DNA of 64,000 nt from Hygrophila difformis (Eukaryota; Streptophyta; Magnoliopsida; Lamiales; Acanthaceae). The DNA is taken from contig JAOANR010000009.1 of the NCBI GenBank assembly GCA_030278955.1, positions 35,813,504 through 35,877,503 of the forward strand, in the 5' to 3' direction. The position numbers and the translations under genes are program-made. Below the pieces are notes generated by a model. It had not been told where the DNA came from, did not search any database, and saw only the letters and a program-made list of their open reading frames with translations. Positions within the stretch are counted from its first letter, which is position 1. Every line of letters starts with the position of its first letter. This document shows, piece after piece, positions 12,536 through 25,080 of this stretch.

Positions 12536-12767
12536 GTGTTCCGTTGGTTGTTCTGTTTTTTTCTATTCTTTCATTCTTTTATTCTTTTATTCTTTGTTTA
12601 GCCAGAAAAGGCTCTTCACCCAGAAAAGAAAAAAAAAAAAAACTGGATTCAGTTAGGATTTAGCCATTCTGGTGTTTCAACTCATGACTCGATCCAATAA
12701 CCAAAACCCATTATCCATTGTTACCCAAATTACTAAGAAATTTTCCCAAACCCATTCTAAACACTAA

Positions 12768-13190
12768 AGCCCGTTTGGATGGGCTTTTGGAGGAGTACTT
12801 TTGGCTTCGGCTTTTACTTTTATCAAAAACACTTTTGATATAAAAAATGTGTTTGTTTGAGCTTTTAAAAAAAATCTAAATACTTCGAAAAACTAAAAAA
12901 ATGCTTTTGGTAGAAGCAGCACATGTGGTGCTTCTCCCAAAAGTAGAAGCTAAAAGCATATAATAATATGTGCAAAGTCTTAAATGACCACACTAATTTA
13001 TTTAAATTACACTATAAATATATTCAATTCTCATATAAGTAGCATGTACTTTTTGGTAATTATAACATTCTAAAAGCATTTTTCATCTTTACACATCCAA
13101 ACATACTTTTGAAAAAAAGCTACTATTCAAAAATTTCATCCAAACACAAAAGTATTTTAGTTGCGAAAGTATTTTGAACATTTTGTTAAG
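12768..13190. mobile_element. hAT-like MITE, copy 1
   Basis: The segment starts GCCCGTTTGGATGGGCTTTT. It is non-coding and rich in CTTTTG/CAAAAG blocks. Its inner part (AGCATTTTTCATCTTTACAC at about 13074) recurs reverse-complemented in the neighbour at 13510-13560. The ends are approximate and no clear target duplication was found. Confidence 0.45.
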
Positions 13191-14260
13191 GAGATCTATC
13201 AATTAAAATGAAAAATACAAATTTTGGATCTAAATATAATACATCAAAAAGTGTTGGGATCAATTTACTTTTCAAAAAGTAAAAGTGACTAAGGCTCGTT
13301 TTAATGGGCTTTTGACCAAGTGGTTTTGGCTTTTGTTTTTGTCAAAAGCACTTTTGATGAAAAATAGTGTTTGGATGGACTTTTGAATGAAGCAAAAGCA
13401 CCTCGAAGAGCCAAAGGAGACGTTTGGATTGACTTTTGAAAAAAAGCAGAAACAGAAGCATGTAACTTTTGTGTTTGAATGGAATGTTTGAAAAACAGTT
13501 TTTTTCAAAAATATGTTTGGATGTGTAAAGATGAAAAATGCTTTTAGAATGTTATAATTACCAAAAAGTAGATGCTACTTATGAGAATAGTACATATTTA
13601 TAGTGCAATTTAAATATATTAGTAGGGACATTTATGACTGCACACATTACTAAGTGCTTTTGGCTTCTGCTTTTCGGAGAAGCATCTCCTGGGCTGCTTC
13701 TGTAATACCCCAGAATTTCGCAACATAAAATAAATAAATGAATAATAAATAAACACAATACATAAATAAATATAATAAATAGATAAAGAATCATAAGGAA
13801 ATGAGAAATGGAATTTAATTTAAAAAGGAATCAAAATTCCGAGAACCCGGGAAGCCGAAGACAATTTAATTAAATAAATTGTTACACGGGAACCCAACAC
13901 CGGTGGACTCAATAACTTGAGTCCAAATGTAAATTTAGATCCGAATAAAATTTAGATAGGAAATCGGAGCCCGAAGATCGCCCGGAAATCGGAGTCCAAG
14001 AACATAGAAGGATAAAAGTCCGAAAGAGAGGAGAAAAGACCCGACGGATCGCACGACCCGGCCCAGACCGAAGTCAAGGCCAGGATGGCGCGGTCGCCGC
14101 GCGGTGCGAGAGGAAGAACGCGCCAACCCCGTGCCAGATCAGACAGCAGCATCGTTCCGCGATTCTCTCGCCCGATTCCGGATTTTTCGGCTTTGGTTGC
14201 TTACCTTTCGGCTCAAGACACTTAGGGGCAGATCTTGGACGTTCCCTAGGTCTCCTAAGT

Positions 14261-14270
14261 CTATAAATAC
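14261..14270 (+). promoter_or_regulatory. TATA box of solo LTR family 1
   Basis: CTATAAATAC lies about 560 bp into the LTR, downstream of a CCTAGG motif and about 157 bp after the paired CGCG module. The solo LTR at 20470 has the same arrangement. U3 therefore probably ends about 30 bp downstream of here. Confidence 0.65.
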
Positions 14271-15364
14271 TCGTTCCCTTCGACCCCCAACACTTTTTCA
14301 AACCCTACGAAAATCTCTATACATATCAAACCCTAATCCCGGAGTCGTCGGAGGCACGAAGGCAAGAGAGGACACTGAGTTGGACGAAAATCCAAAGACT
14401 CCCGTCGTCGTGGTAAGATCTTGTCCATTCTTTTCCATTCATGATTCGAAAATGAATCCTAACTTGATCCTTTTTCTATTCTAAACCCCGATCCGGACGC
14501 ATTGAGGGAGAGCGAAGGATCTCGGAGGGAGAACGAAGGACGTGGAAGCCACGCCTACGAACTTGACGAGCCGGACGATCCAACATATGTAAATTAACCT
14601 TACTATGGTTTTGGGCGATTAAAATACACCTAACGTAAAGATCTAATTAAGAAACTAAAAATCTGTCAATATGAAAAACCCTACGGCGCAGCGTTTTCGC
14701 GTGAATTTTTCGTACCCTTAAAACTGATCAAACGGAAAAACGTAAAACAGAAAAAATGTTCCTAAAATGCTGATCTAGGTTGTGTAAAAATTTCATGAAT
14801 TTTCATCATGTTTTGATATGCGAAATCGGTCTCGAACTAATCTGTTCTAAACATAGATCTTGAAACGGTGACAGAATCTTGGTTCGAACTTTAGGTAGAG
14901 TTTGACATTAGATCTAGGCCGAATTAGAACTTGTGTTGAATAGAAAACTTGTATATCTATGTCTTAAGTATCTTCCTGTAAAATTTCATCGATTTTGGAG
15001 TTCGTTTGCTATGGTAGATTTCGAAATTATGAAACTGCTGCTGTGAAATTCGGACAGATTAATATTCTGATGAAAAACCATGTTCTTGACTTGTTTCCTT
15101 AACTTGGATCGAAAAACTTAAAACACGAAACTTGTTCCTTGTTGTGTTGGTGAGCTACTGCTCGAATTTGAGAATTTTTGGTCCTGATATGGATTTTTAC
15201 TAAATTTGTGGAATTGGTCTTTTTACTAAAACACGAAACAGCGTCCTGAAATAGTATATGTATGTGAAACTTACTAAATTTGTGGAATTTGTCTTTCTAA
15301 ACAAAGAGAGGATTAAAACATTGCGGGTTATGACTAAGCTAGATACTATCAATGTTGTCTACGG

Positions 15365-15526
15365 CTTGTGGACATAAGTGCCCAAGTGTATGTCTAGTGG
15401 ACGTAAGAGCCCTAGCGAAATATTGATTGTATGGCTAGCGAACGTAATGAACCTATTAAAAGATCGACCGTGATACTTGTGGACATAAGAGCCCAAGCGT
15501 AAGGCTGGCGGACATAAGAGCCCTAG
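15365..15526 (+). repeat. Tandem hairpin array in solo LTR 1
   Basis: Five units of roughly 22-45 bp contain TGGACATAAGAGCC-like loops closed by short stems: CTTG/CAAG (15365-15386), CTAG/CTAG (15394-15415), a degenerate unit at 15435, CTTG/CAAG (15476-15497) and CTGG/CTAG (15505-15526, one G-U pair). The stems differ but remain complementary. The array ends about 660 nt before the LTR 3' end, as in element B. Confidence 0.6.
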
Positions 15527-16331
15527 AGATGGTGATCTGTAAAAAGAAGTGAAACGAGACATTCATAAGAAATTTAGATTAAATTCTTGATAAATTGTGC
15601 TTTTAAATTTACGGCAATTTATTCAATTACTTTGCAAGTTATATTTATGATATTATGGAATCCCTGTCTTTTAAATTATGCAATTAAATTATTAGATGAA
15701 TAAATTAAATCATGTCTTGTGTGCAAATGTTTTCTTTAAATGTAATTAAAGGTTTTGAAACCCCTTAATCATGCTAGGTGTTAACTTACTCAGTACGTTT
15801 TTGCTGACCAAACCACGTTTTCCCTTTTTCTACAGAGTATGAAGAATATGCATCATCATATGCATGCATGGGATGTTTGGGGAAAACATTATTTTTTTTA
15901 AAATTATTTTCTTAGTTATGAATTGCATGAACGGTCCTGTTTCCGTATTTTGGCCGTGTTGGCTCAATTTTAAATTCCGCTGCATTATACATATGTAAAT
16001 ATTACTTTCCGCTGCAACTTTGATATTATAATTTTTAAATTATATTACAATGGGCTGTTTGAATGTTTTAAATTCTAAAAAACCATAGCCTTGCATCTCT
16101 TTAGCAAGCTCGGAGAAACCGTGTATTGCTAGGGAGGTGTGGCGGTGACATCCCGACCTGGGTTATCAAAAACCGGGTTGTTACAGCTTCTCCCAGAAGC
16201 ATTTTTGCTGCTTTCGAGGTGCTTTTGTTTTTTTAAAAAGTCAAAACAAACACTATTTTTTATCAAAAATATTTTTGGCAGAAGCAAAAGCTAAAAGCAC
16301 CTAGAAAAGCCATTCCAAATGCCCCCTAAGG

Positions 16332-17059
16332 ACCCATTTGGATGAGCTTTTAAAAAAACAGAAGCAGAAGCAGTAACTTTTGTGTTTGATGAGATTTATG
16401 AAAAAATGTTTTTTTTTTTTTATCTTTTCAAAAGTGTGTTTGGATGTGTAAAATGCTTTTGAAATTTACAAATTACCAAAAAGTATACGCTACTTATTTA
16501 TAGGGTAAATAGTGTGTTTTTTCAATTTATAAACGGTATATTAATTTTTTTTTTGCTGAACAACCTATACAGGCTAGGAAATGGTTGGTGGGAGCCCATG
16601 CCACACAATTACAAAGGAAAAAAAGTGGCAGGATAGTTTTAAAAAATTATAATTTTTTTGTAAAAAAAATTGATAACTCAAAAATATAGTACTTATTATT
16701 TAGATAATTTTCTGATAAAATTTAATGTTGAGACAGAATAATAATAATAATATTTAATTTAAAATATTATTTATATTATTACATTTTACCTTTAGCTTCT
16801 CCGACTATTAATATAAATTTTATTTTGACAATAAATAAATATATATTATATGAAAATATTTTATATTTATATTAATAAATATATCGTTGCTTAAAAACAA
16901 TTCAAAGTACTAACAATAATCGGTGCATTAATCGAAAACAAACATACGAACAAATGTATTAATCTCGAATCAAATCTCTTTTTTCTCCATGTACTTGACA
17001 CTTTGTATAGTTGGTTCTTCCCTTTCATTGTCCCTTTCACTATTCCAATGTTTTTCTTC
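16332..17059. other. AT-rich spacer with a MITE fragment
   Basis: Apart from a partial MITE at 16338-16500 the sequence is AT-rich, with poly-T runs and no coding signal. It lies just beyond the stop codon of the PIF/Harbinger transposase fragment. Confidence 0.5.
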
Positions 17060-17330
17060 CTATGCAATGTTTACAAGCTCATCGACATCCTCAATTTCCT
17101 CCAAAATATGTATATCAGCATCTATCCTCCGTATGTAATTATGTAGAGCAAAGCAAGCCTATATGATAGAAAACTGACATTGTATGTTGAAATTATGCAT
17201 ATTTTGAAAAAAATTCCATCTTGCCTTACAAACTCCATATGTCCTTTCAATAACACTTTTTAAATTCGAATGGCAAAAATTAAATACCTCATTGCCTGAT
17301 TGAAATTCTGGGGCCAACTTGAATTCTAGA
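17060..17330 (-). pseudogene. PIF/Harbinger transposase, 3' part
   Basis: Translated on the minus strand this gives the C-terminal end of a DDE transposase of the PIF/Harbinger class: [34 protein letters not shown], then a stop where Val is usual, followed by ACFALHNYIRRID and the natural stop at 17060-17062. In an intact enzyme this part completes the DDE fold that cuts and pastes the transposon. The gene is cut at 17330 by the chromovirus; its upstream piece lies 17.4 kb away at 34757-34843. Confidence 0.8.
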
Positions 17331-19652
17331 TGTAACGCCCCAAAAATTTTAAACCAATTTTTGTGACTTCACGGCCGTGTTATCTCATCTAAACTATTGG
17401 CCAATCAAGTTAAGATCGACAACATGGAGCCTGGTAAATAGAAGATCCAACAGAAGCATAATATCAGAGTAAGTAACAGAAACATAGTCCACATCATAAT
17501 CATAGCAATTCAGCTACAAGCCTCATAACTTTACATTACCACAGTACTTCTCATAACCTGCCTCAAATCAAGTACCAACGGAATTAACAGATAAACGGTT
17601 TGCATACCAAATTCAACATCATAGTAGTATTCAGAAACAACAAGAAGTCACAATTAGATAACGTAGTCTCTCCGACAGTAACTCAGACACATATAATGCA
17701 ATCCTACTAGATTACTCAACCCCAAACCCATCACCATGATCATGCTCTGCGTGACTACGTCCTCCTTGGGAGTATCTATAAGAAAGACAAAACGCAAGGT
17801 GTCAGTACATAAGTACTGAGCAAGAGTAGAACTAGCTGGGAAACGGGGAACAGGAACGTAACAGGATAAATAAAAATTTATATAATTGCATAATTACATA
17901 ATTAAGGCATCACACCGTCCCATACTGGTGCTTCAACCACGCCATACACTGCAAAACAGATAATAATATGAATGATGAATGAAATGCAATGACCTGAGTG
18001 TCTATCTATCCTAAATGCAACACAGAAGATGTCTAGCGTGCATCCTAATGCCATGGCCGGCATTCTTTCCCATTAAGGATCCACTTCTCTTTAATGGTCA
18101 AAAAAGATACCTATAGTGCCCCCGCCGCGAACATTACACGCATAAAGGGTCAAGTGGACTTACGGAGTGACATCCCCAAGGATCGAACCACATCTAGCGG
18201 GTACTGGCCCAGAGCATCTCGCTCTCGAAAGCCTACATGCCCAGAACATAGTTCTCGAAAGTATAACATACAATCATAATAATAACGTGTCCAAGATAAT
18301 CAAATATTCAAGTACGCCCAGTTATCAACTCGAAAGCATAAGTCACATAATTCACATGCCCAATCCCAAGATTCAGAAGCATAATAAGGTAATTCTCAAG
18401 TCCAACGACTAAGATATAATTTCCGAGTTAGCTAAACCCCACATATCGGCTCACAACTCTGTTACAAGAATTAAGTTCAAGCTCAATCGAATCTCCTTAG
18501 TTTCGAAGGCATGGTAGATTCCACAAATCCAATACCAAAAGTCATAACATATGTACCAACAATATTTGGATAAGCTATAAACATTTTATGCATAAAAATA
18601 AGTAATCAAAGATAAGACACAAAAACGGGTGAAAAACGGAAGAAAACAACATTTCGGGCGCGCAGGTGGCACCCTGAGGCGCCACACTAGCGCCCAAGCC
18701 TGAGCACCATTCAGGCATAGCGGTGCCTTGACTGGGCGCCTGCAGAGCAGAGGCACCATTCTCGGCGCTTAGACCCATTTTAGGGCGCTGTTATGGCATA
18801 ACGACGCCTGGTCTGGGAGCTAGCAGAATAACGAACGTTGTTCTGCATTTTTCTACCATTTTCCCCACTTTTAAGCTATGTACTACTCTTGCATTGGATT
18901 TTTTTGGTGTCCCAATACTTCAATTAGCAGCTCCCCAAGCTTCCAAACACCGAATGCAAGCTACAATTCAAGAATCACAACCCAATTCGTCAGTAACACA
19001 TCAAAAGCACTCAACACCAACATGCAAAGCTAAAGAGCTGAAATCCCCCAAAAATAAGCCACCAAATAGGTCTCAAAAACTGACCTCAAGCTCCTTCAAT
19101 AGTAATTTGAGCTCCAATCAAAGATTCAACACCAACTTCAAGCAAATCTACAAGAGTTCATCCCAAATGTCCAATTCCCGTCACTAACTTTCATCACTTC
19201 AAAAACCCACTTAAACAACATCAAAATCAAGTGCAAAAGTGAGGAAAATACTTACCAAAGATGTAGATACCAATCCCCCAATCGATTTGAGCAAGAAAAC
19301 ACAATTTCCCTACCAAGGTGAAGAACCCTAGCTCCACCTAGAGAGAGTGATGGGAATGGGGAGTGTTTGGGGTAGAAGTGGGTCTCTCACACTCCATTTC
19401 CAGATTTCAACAAGTCAAAATGGATCCGGGTCGGGTTGGATGGGGGTTATTGGGTTGCACCACTTGTCTTGACTATTTCCACCATAATACACCCATTTGA
19501 GCACTTGACTCTTATTAACTTGTGGGGTTGAACCCACTTATTCTTCCACTTCAATCCCACACTCACCTAAAATTAATCCATGTGACGGATATTTAGTCAA
19601 TTAACCATAATTAATTAAATTAATTATGTGTTAATAAAATCGGGGTGTTACA
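17331..19652 (-). repeat. 3' LTR of chromovirus A
   Basis: It reads TGTAACGCCCC to GGGTGTTACA on the plus strand. The polypurine tract follows at once on its right (minus strand GGGGGAGGGAT, about 19653-19665), which fixes the element orientation as minus. Between about 18655 and 18830 it holds several GGCGCC-type short inverted repeats. The right-hand LTR of the same element has the matching sequence at 34040-34215. Confidence 0.85.
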
Positions 19653-20469
19653 ATCCCTCCCCCTTAGGATCATTCACACTAGAATGAAAAAGTATGGATT
19701 TAGCCAAGTTACCTCATTGAATTGCAGTCAAGTCCAATTCAGGATATCGCTCCATCATGCTATCTTCTGTCTCTCAAGTGGCGTCTTGTACTCCGTGTCT
19801 GGACCAAAGTACTTTCACCATCTTTATTGCCTTGTTGCAATGTATTTTCTCCTTAGTGTCCAAGATCGCCACGGGGTACTCCTCATATTCCAAGCTCTTG
19901 TCCAATTTTACTTCATCCGTTTGGGTGATTTTGTCAGGATCAGAGACATACTTCCTCAATTGTGAGACATGGAAGACGTTATGTACATTTTCCACCTCAG
20001 TTGGCAAATCCAATCGATAAGCCATCTTCCCAATTTTCTTGATGATCTCGTAGGGACCTATGAATCGCGGACTCAATTTTCCTTTCTTCCCAAATCGTCT
20101 CACACCTCTCATCGGTGAGACTCTTAAAAGTACCCAATCGCCAACGACAAACTCAATGTCTCTCCTTGCCAAGTCAGCATAAATCTTCTGATGGTCCATT
20201 GCTTCTTTCATCCTGTCTCTGATCACTCGCACCACATCAGTTGTTTGTTCAATAAACTCGGGACCCATCTTCACTCGTTCGGATGGATCACTCGAACATA
20301 GTGGCTTCCTACACTTCCTCCCGTATAAAGCCTCAAAAGGAGTCATTTGAATACTCGCGTGGTAACTGTTGTTGTAGGAGAACTCTACCAAAGGTAGGTG
20401 TTCCTCCCACGTTCCCTGAAAATCCATCACACAAGTCCTCAACATATCCTCCAAGGTTCTGATGGTCCT

Positions 20470-23079
20470 TGTAATACCCGTGAATTTTCCGTCATAAAAT
20501 AAAACAATAATTAAATAAATAAATAATAAATAAAATAAATACCATAAATAAATAAATGAAATCCAGCAAATAAATAAATAAATAAAGATAAGGAAATGAG
20601 AAATGAGATTCTAACTTAAAAAGGAATTTAATTAAATAAAAAGAATTATTAAAGGTAAATAAATTGTACACCAAAACCCGACACTAATGAACTCGAGGAT
20701 TCGAGTCCAAAACATCCAATTAGACCCGAGTGAAAATTTAGAGAGAAAGTAGAAACCCGAAGATACCCCGGAAATCGGAATTCGGGAGCATAGAGGGATA
20801 GGAACCCGAAAGAGAGGCGGAAAAGCACGACGGATCGCACGACCCGCCCGTACCGAAGTCCAGGCGAGTGTCGCGCGGTGGCCGCGCGGTGAAGGGGGAA
20901 GAGCGCGCCACGACCGCGCCACCGGACAGATTCGCCCGTTGCGTGAATCTCTCGCCCGAACGCGGATTTTTCGACTTTCGGTTGAACATCTCTCGACCCA
21001 AGACCTTTAGGTCAGATGTTGGACGCCCTAGGACTTGGGAAATCTATAAATAAACCCCTTGGGAGCCCCGAACAAGTTTACAAAATCCTACAACATTCTA
21101 TACATTCGAAACCCTAAATCCGGAGTCGTCGGAGGCACGAAACCAAGACGAACGCTGTTGGACGAATTTCCTACAGATCTCTATAGTTGTGGTAAGTCTC
21201 GATCCAACCTCTAGTCAATAAACGATTCGAAAACGAATCCTAATTATCTCCTTTTTCTTTCTACACCCCATATTGGATCTAGATCGTAGAACCCGACGAA
21301 CGGAGAGGAGAAACGGTGGACTGGAAGCCACGCCTTCGAATAGACGATCCCGGATGCTCGTAAACACTGTAAGTTAACTCTTACATGGTTTTGGGATGAA
21401 TTAAAACATTCAAAACTAAAAGATTAACAAGAAACCGTAAATCTGTCCATCTAAACTTTCTACCGGCGCAACAGATTTGATGAATTTTTCCGAACCTTAA
21501 AATGAACTCAAACGGAGAAACTTAAAACATGAAAAACGTTCCTAAGACTTAGATCTAGCTACTGTAAATTTTTGAGAATTTTTGGAATTGATTTGATATG
21601 TGAAAACCCACCGAAACCGAGCTGTTGGAATCTAGATCTTGAAATCTTGAACAGAACTTAGGAATGATCTTGATCACGTTTTTGACATAGGATCTAGACT
21701 GTTTTAGATCTTTGGACGAACATGAAAGTTGTAGATAATTGTCTTAAGATGATCTCTGCCAAATTTCATTAAATTTGGAGTTGAATTGATATGGTAGAAA
21801 TCGAAATCTTTAAACTGTGACACGTTAAACTCGGACAGATTTGCTCTTCTGCGAAAATTGGTGATTTTGACCTATTTAGGTATATCGGATTGAAAAAGTT
21901 AAAACACGAAAGTTGTAGATCTTGATGTTTCTGAGTCAGATATGAAATTTTGGAATTTTTAGAATTAAATCCGATTTTAGACGAATTTTGGAGTAAACTG
22001 TGATTTACCGGAATCAAAATCTTGAAATCTTGTTGAAACATGGAGTTAACCTTTAGGGTTGAAACGAATTGAGATATTATTTTGAGATGAATAAAAATTG
22101 AGGTCAGATTTTAAAAAAAAAATTAAATCCCCTTACAAACTTGATAAATTAAAATTAGGGGTGAGTGCTATGCAGGGTGCCCCCTAACGATTCACTTCGT
22201 GCCGTAATGGACGATGGTGACCCCGCGCGCTATACTTGAAATGTGATATTGCCAAAACGGCAAAATATAGAGCCTACACTCTCGTGAATATCCGTATGGG
22301 TTTCCCGAGGCTCCGGAGTGGTACTGGGTATGGCTGATACGGTTGCGGCCGCCGGGCTACCGGCTAAACTTGTTGACATCGCGATGCTATCGTGAAACTT
22401 TGAAATACCAAATCGGGAATGTAATGGGGATTCTAAATTAAATTAAATTAGATTAAATTATGTTGTTGTCCAATTAAATTATTTAAATGCTTTATTTAAA
22501 TTATGGCTTTTATCTTAAACAATGTGATATGTGCTATTAAATAGAGCCCTGAGATAAATTATACTATTGGATAGTTGATTAGATTAAATTAAATATTATG
22601 TTATTATCATGCTTTTGTTAAATTATTAAATTAATGGCTTTTAAACCCTACGATCATGCATGTGTTAACTTACTCAACAATTTTGCTGACCAAAACCGTT
22701 TTATTGCCTTTTCTTACAGAATATGTGGAATGAGCATGTGTGAGCACGAATCATGCATGGGATTTTGGGGATTGTTATTTTGCTTTTAAATTCGTACTTT
22801 AGACTATATTATGAACGGGCCTGTTTAACCCGTGTTTTGGCCATGTTGGCCCTATTTATATTTTCCGCTGCGATACTGTACTAAACAATTATTTCCGCTG
22901 CGCTATACTATTATTATTTCCCAATTATATTGTATGGGCTATCTTGAATGATTTAAATACTTTTAAATACTGCAATACCTAGCCTTGCATCTCTTTAGTA
23001 AGCTCGGAGAAACCGTGTCTTACTAGGGGGATGTGGCGGTGACATCCCGACCTGGGTGACCAAAAATCGGGGTGTTACA
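20470..23079 (+). mobile_element. Solo LTR (family 2) inside integrase gene
   Basis: The LTR starts TGTAATACCCGTG and ends CGGGGTGTTACA. GTCCT repeats on both sides (20465-20469 and 23080-23084). The right-hand copy of the integrase gene, near 25785-25800, is uninterrupted and serves as the empty site. Internally it shows a paired CGCG module (20871-20889), a TATA box (21044-21052), a TTGCC-AAAAC-GGCAA stem-loop at about 22240 and a terminal stem-loop (22996-23025). Confidence 0.92.
21044..21052 (+). promoter_or_regulatory. TATA box of solo LTR family 2
   Basis: CTATAAATA lies 155 bp downstream of the paired CGCG module and shortly after a CCTAGG motif, the same geometry as in the solo LTR at 13701. 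Confidence 0.65.
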
Positions 23080-24833
23080 GTCCTTTCCGTCTGTCCATCT
23101 GTCTGGGGTGCCACGCCGTACTCAAGCTGATCTGATTGCCAAAAGCTGCTTGTAATTCTCTCCAGAAGCTGCATAGGAACTCGAATCCCGGTCCGAAATG
23201 ATCTCTTTCGGCACCTCAAACCGTCTAACCACGTGCTGAATGTAAGCACCCGTCAATTGTTGCATATTCCAACTCAACTTCATAGGTACAAACACTTCAC
23301 TCTTAGTTAATCGGTCCACAACCACCCAAAATAGTGTCCAACCTGTTCCTCATCTTAGTTAGTCTGGTGACAAATCCATAGCAATGGACTCCCACTTCCA
23401 CATAGGAACCTCCAAAGGTTGCAATAACCCCGAAGGTCGCATATGCTCTGGCTTCACTTTCTGACAAGTGGGACACTTACACAGAAATTCTGCCACTTCT
23501 TTCTTCATGCCCTTACACCAATAGTTTGCCTTAAATCCTTTTACATCTTTACTGTCGTCGGATGTATCGAGTAAGGTTTACAGTGTGCTTCTCCCAGAAT
23601 CTTTCTTTTCAAAACCTGGTGATGGGAAGGCACACACCAACGGTCCCCAAACTTGTTCATGCCTCTGCTATCAATAGAGAATCTTTCAATCTCGCCTCGC
23701 CGAATCTTAGCCCTCAAGTGCATCATCTCTTGACTTATCACTTGACTCTGTCTGAGATCTTCTAGAAGTGACGGCATCAGAATCATAGCATTCAACTTCA
23801 TCTTCATCCTGTGAGGAATCGTAACAATGCCTTCCTTATCTAATTCCTACCTCCACTTCCAAGGGAGGGTAACCGTGTTCAGAACATGCCCTTTTCTGCT
23901 AACCACCTCCAGTACATTAGTTTCCCTTCAATGTGCCGGATACTTGTGTCATAGTCCTGTAGGAATTCCAACCATCTTCTCTGCACGCCACTCATCTTGT
24001 CCGTAGTGTAGAAACATTTAAGATTCTTGTGATCGGAATAGATTTGGCACTTGACATCACAGAGATAATGACTCCAAATCTTTAATGCATGCAAGACTGC
24101 CGCCATCTCTAGATCATGAGTAGGGTAGTTCCATTCATAAGGCTTCAACTATCAAGATGCATATGCAATTACCCTACCATTTTGCATTAGTACGCATCCC
24201 AGCCTACGATGAGACGCATCAATGTAAACATCGTACTCGCCCGATTCATCCGGCAATACCAAAACTCGAGCTTCTGTCACCTTCTCCTTCAATAACTCAA
24301 ATGCTACTTGGCAATCCTTGCTCCAGCAAAAAGGCACGCCCTTTTTTAACAATTGAGTCTGAGGTCGAGTAATGCTTGCAAATCCCTCAATAAACCTCCT
24401 GTAGTATCCAACTAATCCAAGGAAACTACGCACTTCACTAACATTAGTTGCGGATTCCACTCCAATACTGAAATCCACCGTAGCTGGATCCACTGAAATA
24501 CCTTCTCCTAATATGATATGACTAAGAAAAGCCACCCTATCTAACTAGAACTCACATTTTGATAGCTTGGCATATAACTTATGCTCTCTAAGCACTTGTA
24601 ACACGGTTCTGAGGTGCCCCTTATGTGCCTGTGGGTTGGGAGAATACACCAAGATATCATCAATGAAGATGACAACACAATCATCCAATCATAGTCTGAA
24701 CACACAATGCATCAAGTCTATGAAAACCGCCGGTGCATTAGTCAATCTAAACGGCATCACCGTAAACTCAAAATGACCATAATGCGTTTGGAAAAATGTC
24801 TTCTCGCGGTCCCTTTTTGCTAAGCGGATCTGA

Positions 24834-24978
24834 TGACGGATATTTAGTCAATTAACTTGTGGGGTTGAACCCACTTATTCTTCCACTTCAATCCCACACT
24901 CACCTACAATTAATCCATGTGACGGATATTTAGTCAATTAACCATAATTAATTATGTTAATAAAATCGGGGTGTTACA
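24834..24978 (-). repeat. Middle LTR remnant of chromovirus A
   Basis: The remnant matches the right end of the left LTR and ends GGGTGTTACA, followed by the same antisense polypurine tract. It contains a duplicated segment starting GACGGATATTTAGTC (24834-24856 and again at about 24921). Its left junction fuses directly to RT coding sequence with a few bases of shared sequence (TGATGA), pointing to an end-joining deletion. Confidence 0.8.
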
Positions 24979-25080
24979 ATCCCTCCCCCTTAGGATCATT
25001 CATACTCGAATGAAAAAGTATGGATTTAGCCAAGTTACCCCACTGAATTGGAGAAAAGTCCAATTCAGGATATCGCTCCA

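Larger units (their letters stand above)
6811..12645 (+). mobile_element. Near full-length L1-type LINE, inactive
   Basis: The order is 5' region, ORF1 (gag-like), ORF2 (endonuclease, reverse transcriptase, zinc-finger linker, RNase H), short 3' UTR and an A-tract at about 12628-12642. A 31-bp segment starting GATTCAGTTAGG is present immediately before (6780-6810) and after (12646-12676) with one mismatch, and fits a target-site duplication. Both ORFs contain several stops and shifts, so the copy is dead. The 5' boundary is a little uncertain because an AATGGTAGTGT stretch at 6811 recurs at about 6981. Confidence 0.85.
13701..16185 (+). mobile_element. Solo LTR, chromovirus-type (family 1)
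   Basis: The LTR starts TGTAATACCCCAG and ends GGGTTGTTACA. It is flanked by GCTTC on both sides (13696-13700 and 16186-16190), and no internal retrotransposon region is present, so LTR-LTR recombination removed the body. It contains a CGCG-rich module (14086-14104), a TATA box (14261-14270), a tandem hairpin array (15365-15526) and a terminal stem-loop (16102-16131). Its last 90 bp resemble the ends of the other solo LTRs and of element B. Confidence 0.9.
13291..16331. mobile_element. hAT-like MITE, copy 2, split by a solo LTR
   Basis: The left end GGCTCGTTTTAATGGGCTTT is inversely matched by AAAAGCCATTCCAAATGCCC at the right end (about 16308-16327). Without the inserted LTR the MITE would be about 550 bp. 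Its halves are 13291-13700 and 16186-16331. A further related fragment follows at 16338-16500 (CCATTTGGATGAGCTTTT). Confidence 0.5.
19774..24833 (-). pseudogene. Chromovirus A pol, left copy (RT end, RNase H, integrase, chromodomain)
   Basis: Reading on the minus strand from right to left: RT connection region 24535-24152 (SFLGLVGYYRRFIEGFASI and YDVYIDASHRRLGCVLMQN); RNase H about 24148-23879 (SDHKNLKCFYTTDKMSGVQ); integrase zinc-binding region 23807-23541; integrase core 23325-23085 (VVDRLTKSEVFVPMKLSWN); then, after the solo LTR, integrase C-terminus and chromodomain 20464-19774 (LYGRKCRKPL, VHNVFHVSQLRKYVSD, VKVLWSRHG). Several stops and shifts are present. The upstream half of RT, protease and gag are missing because the copy is cut at 24833 and joined to an LTR remnant. 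It is closely related to the right copy. Confidence 0.85.
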
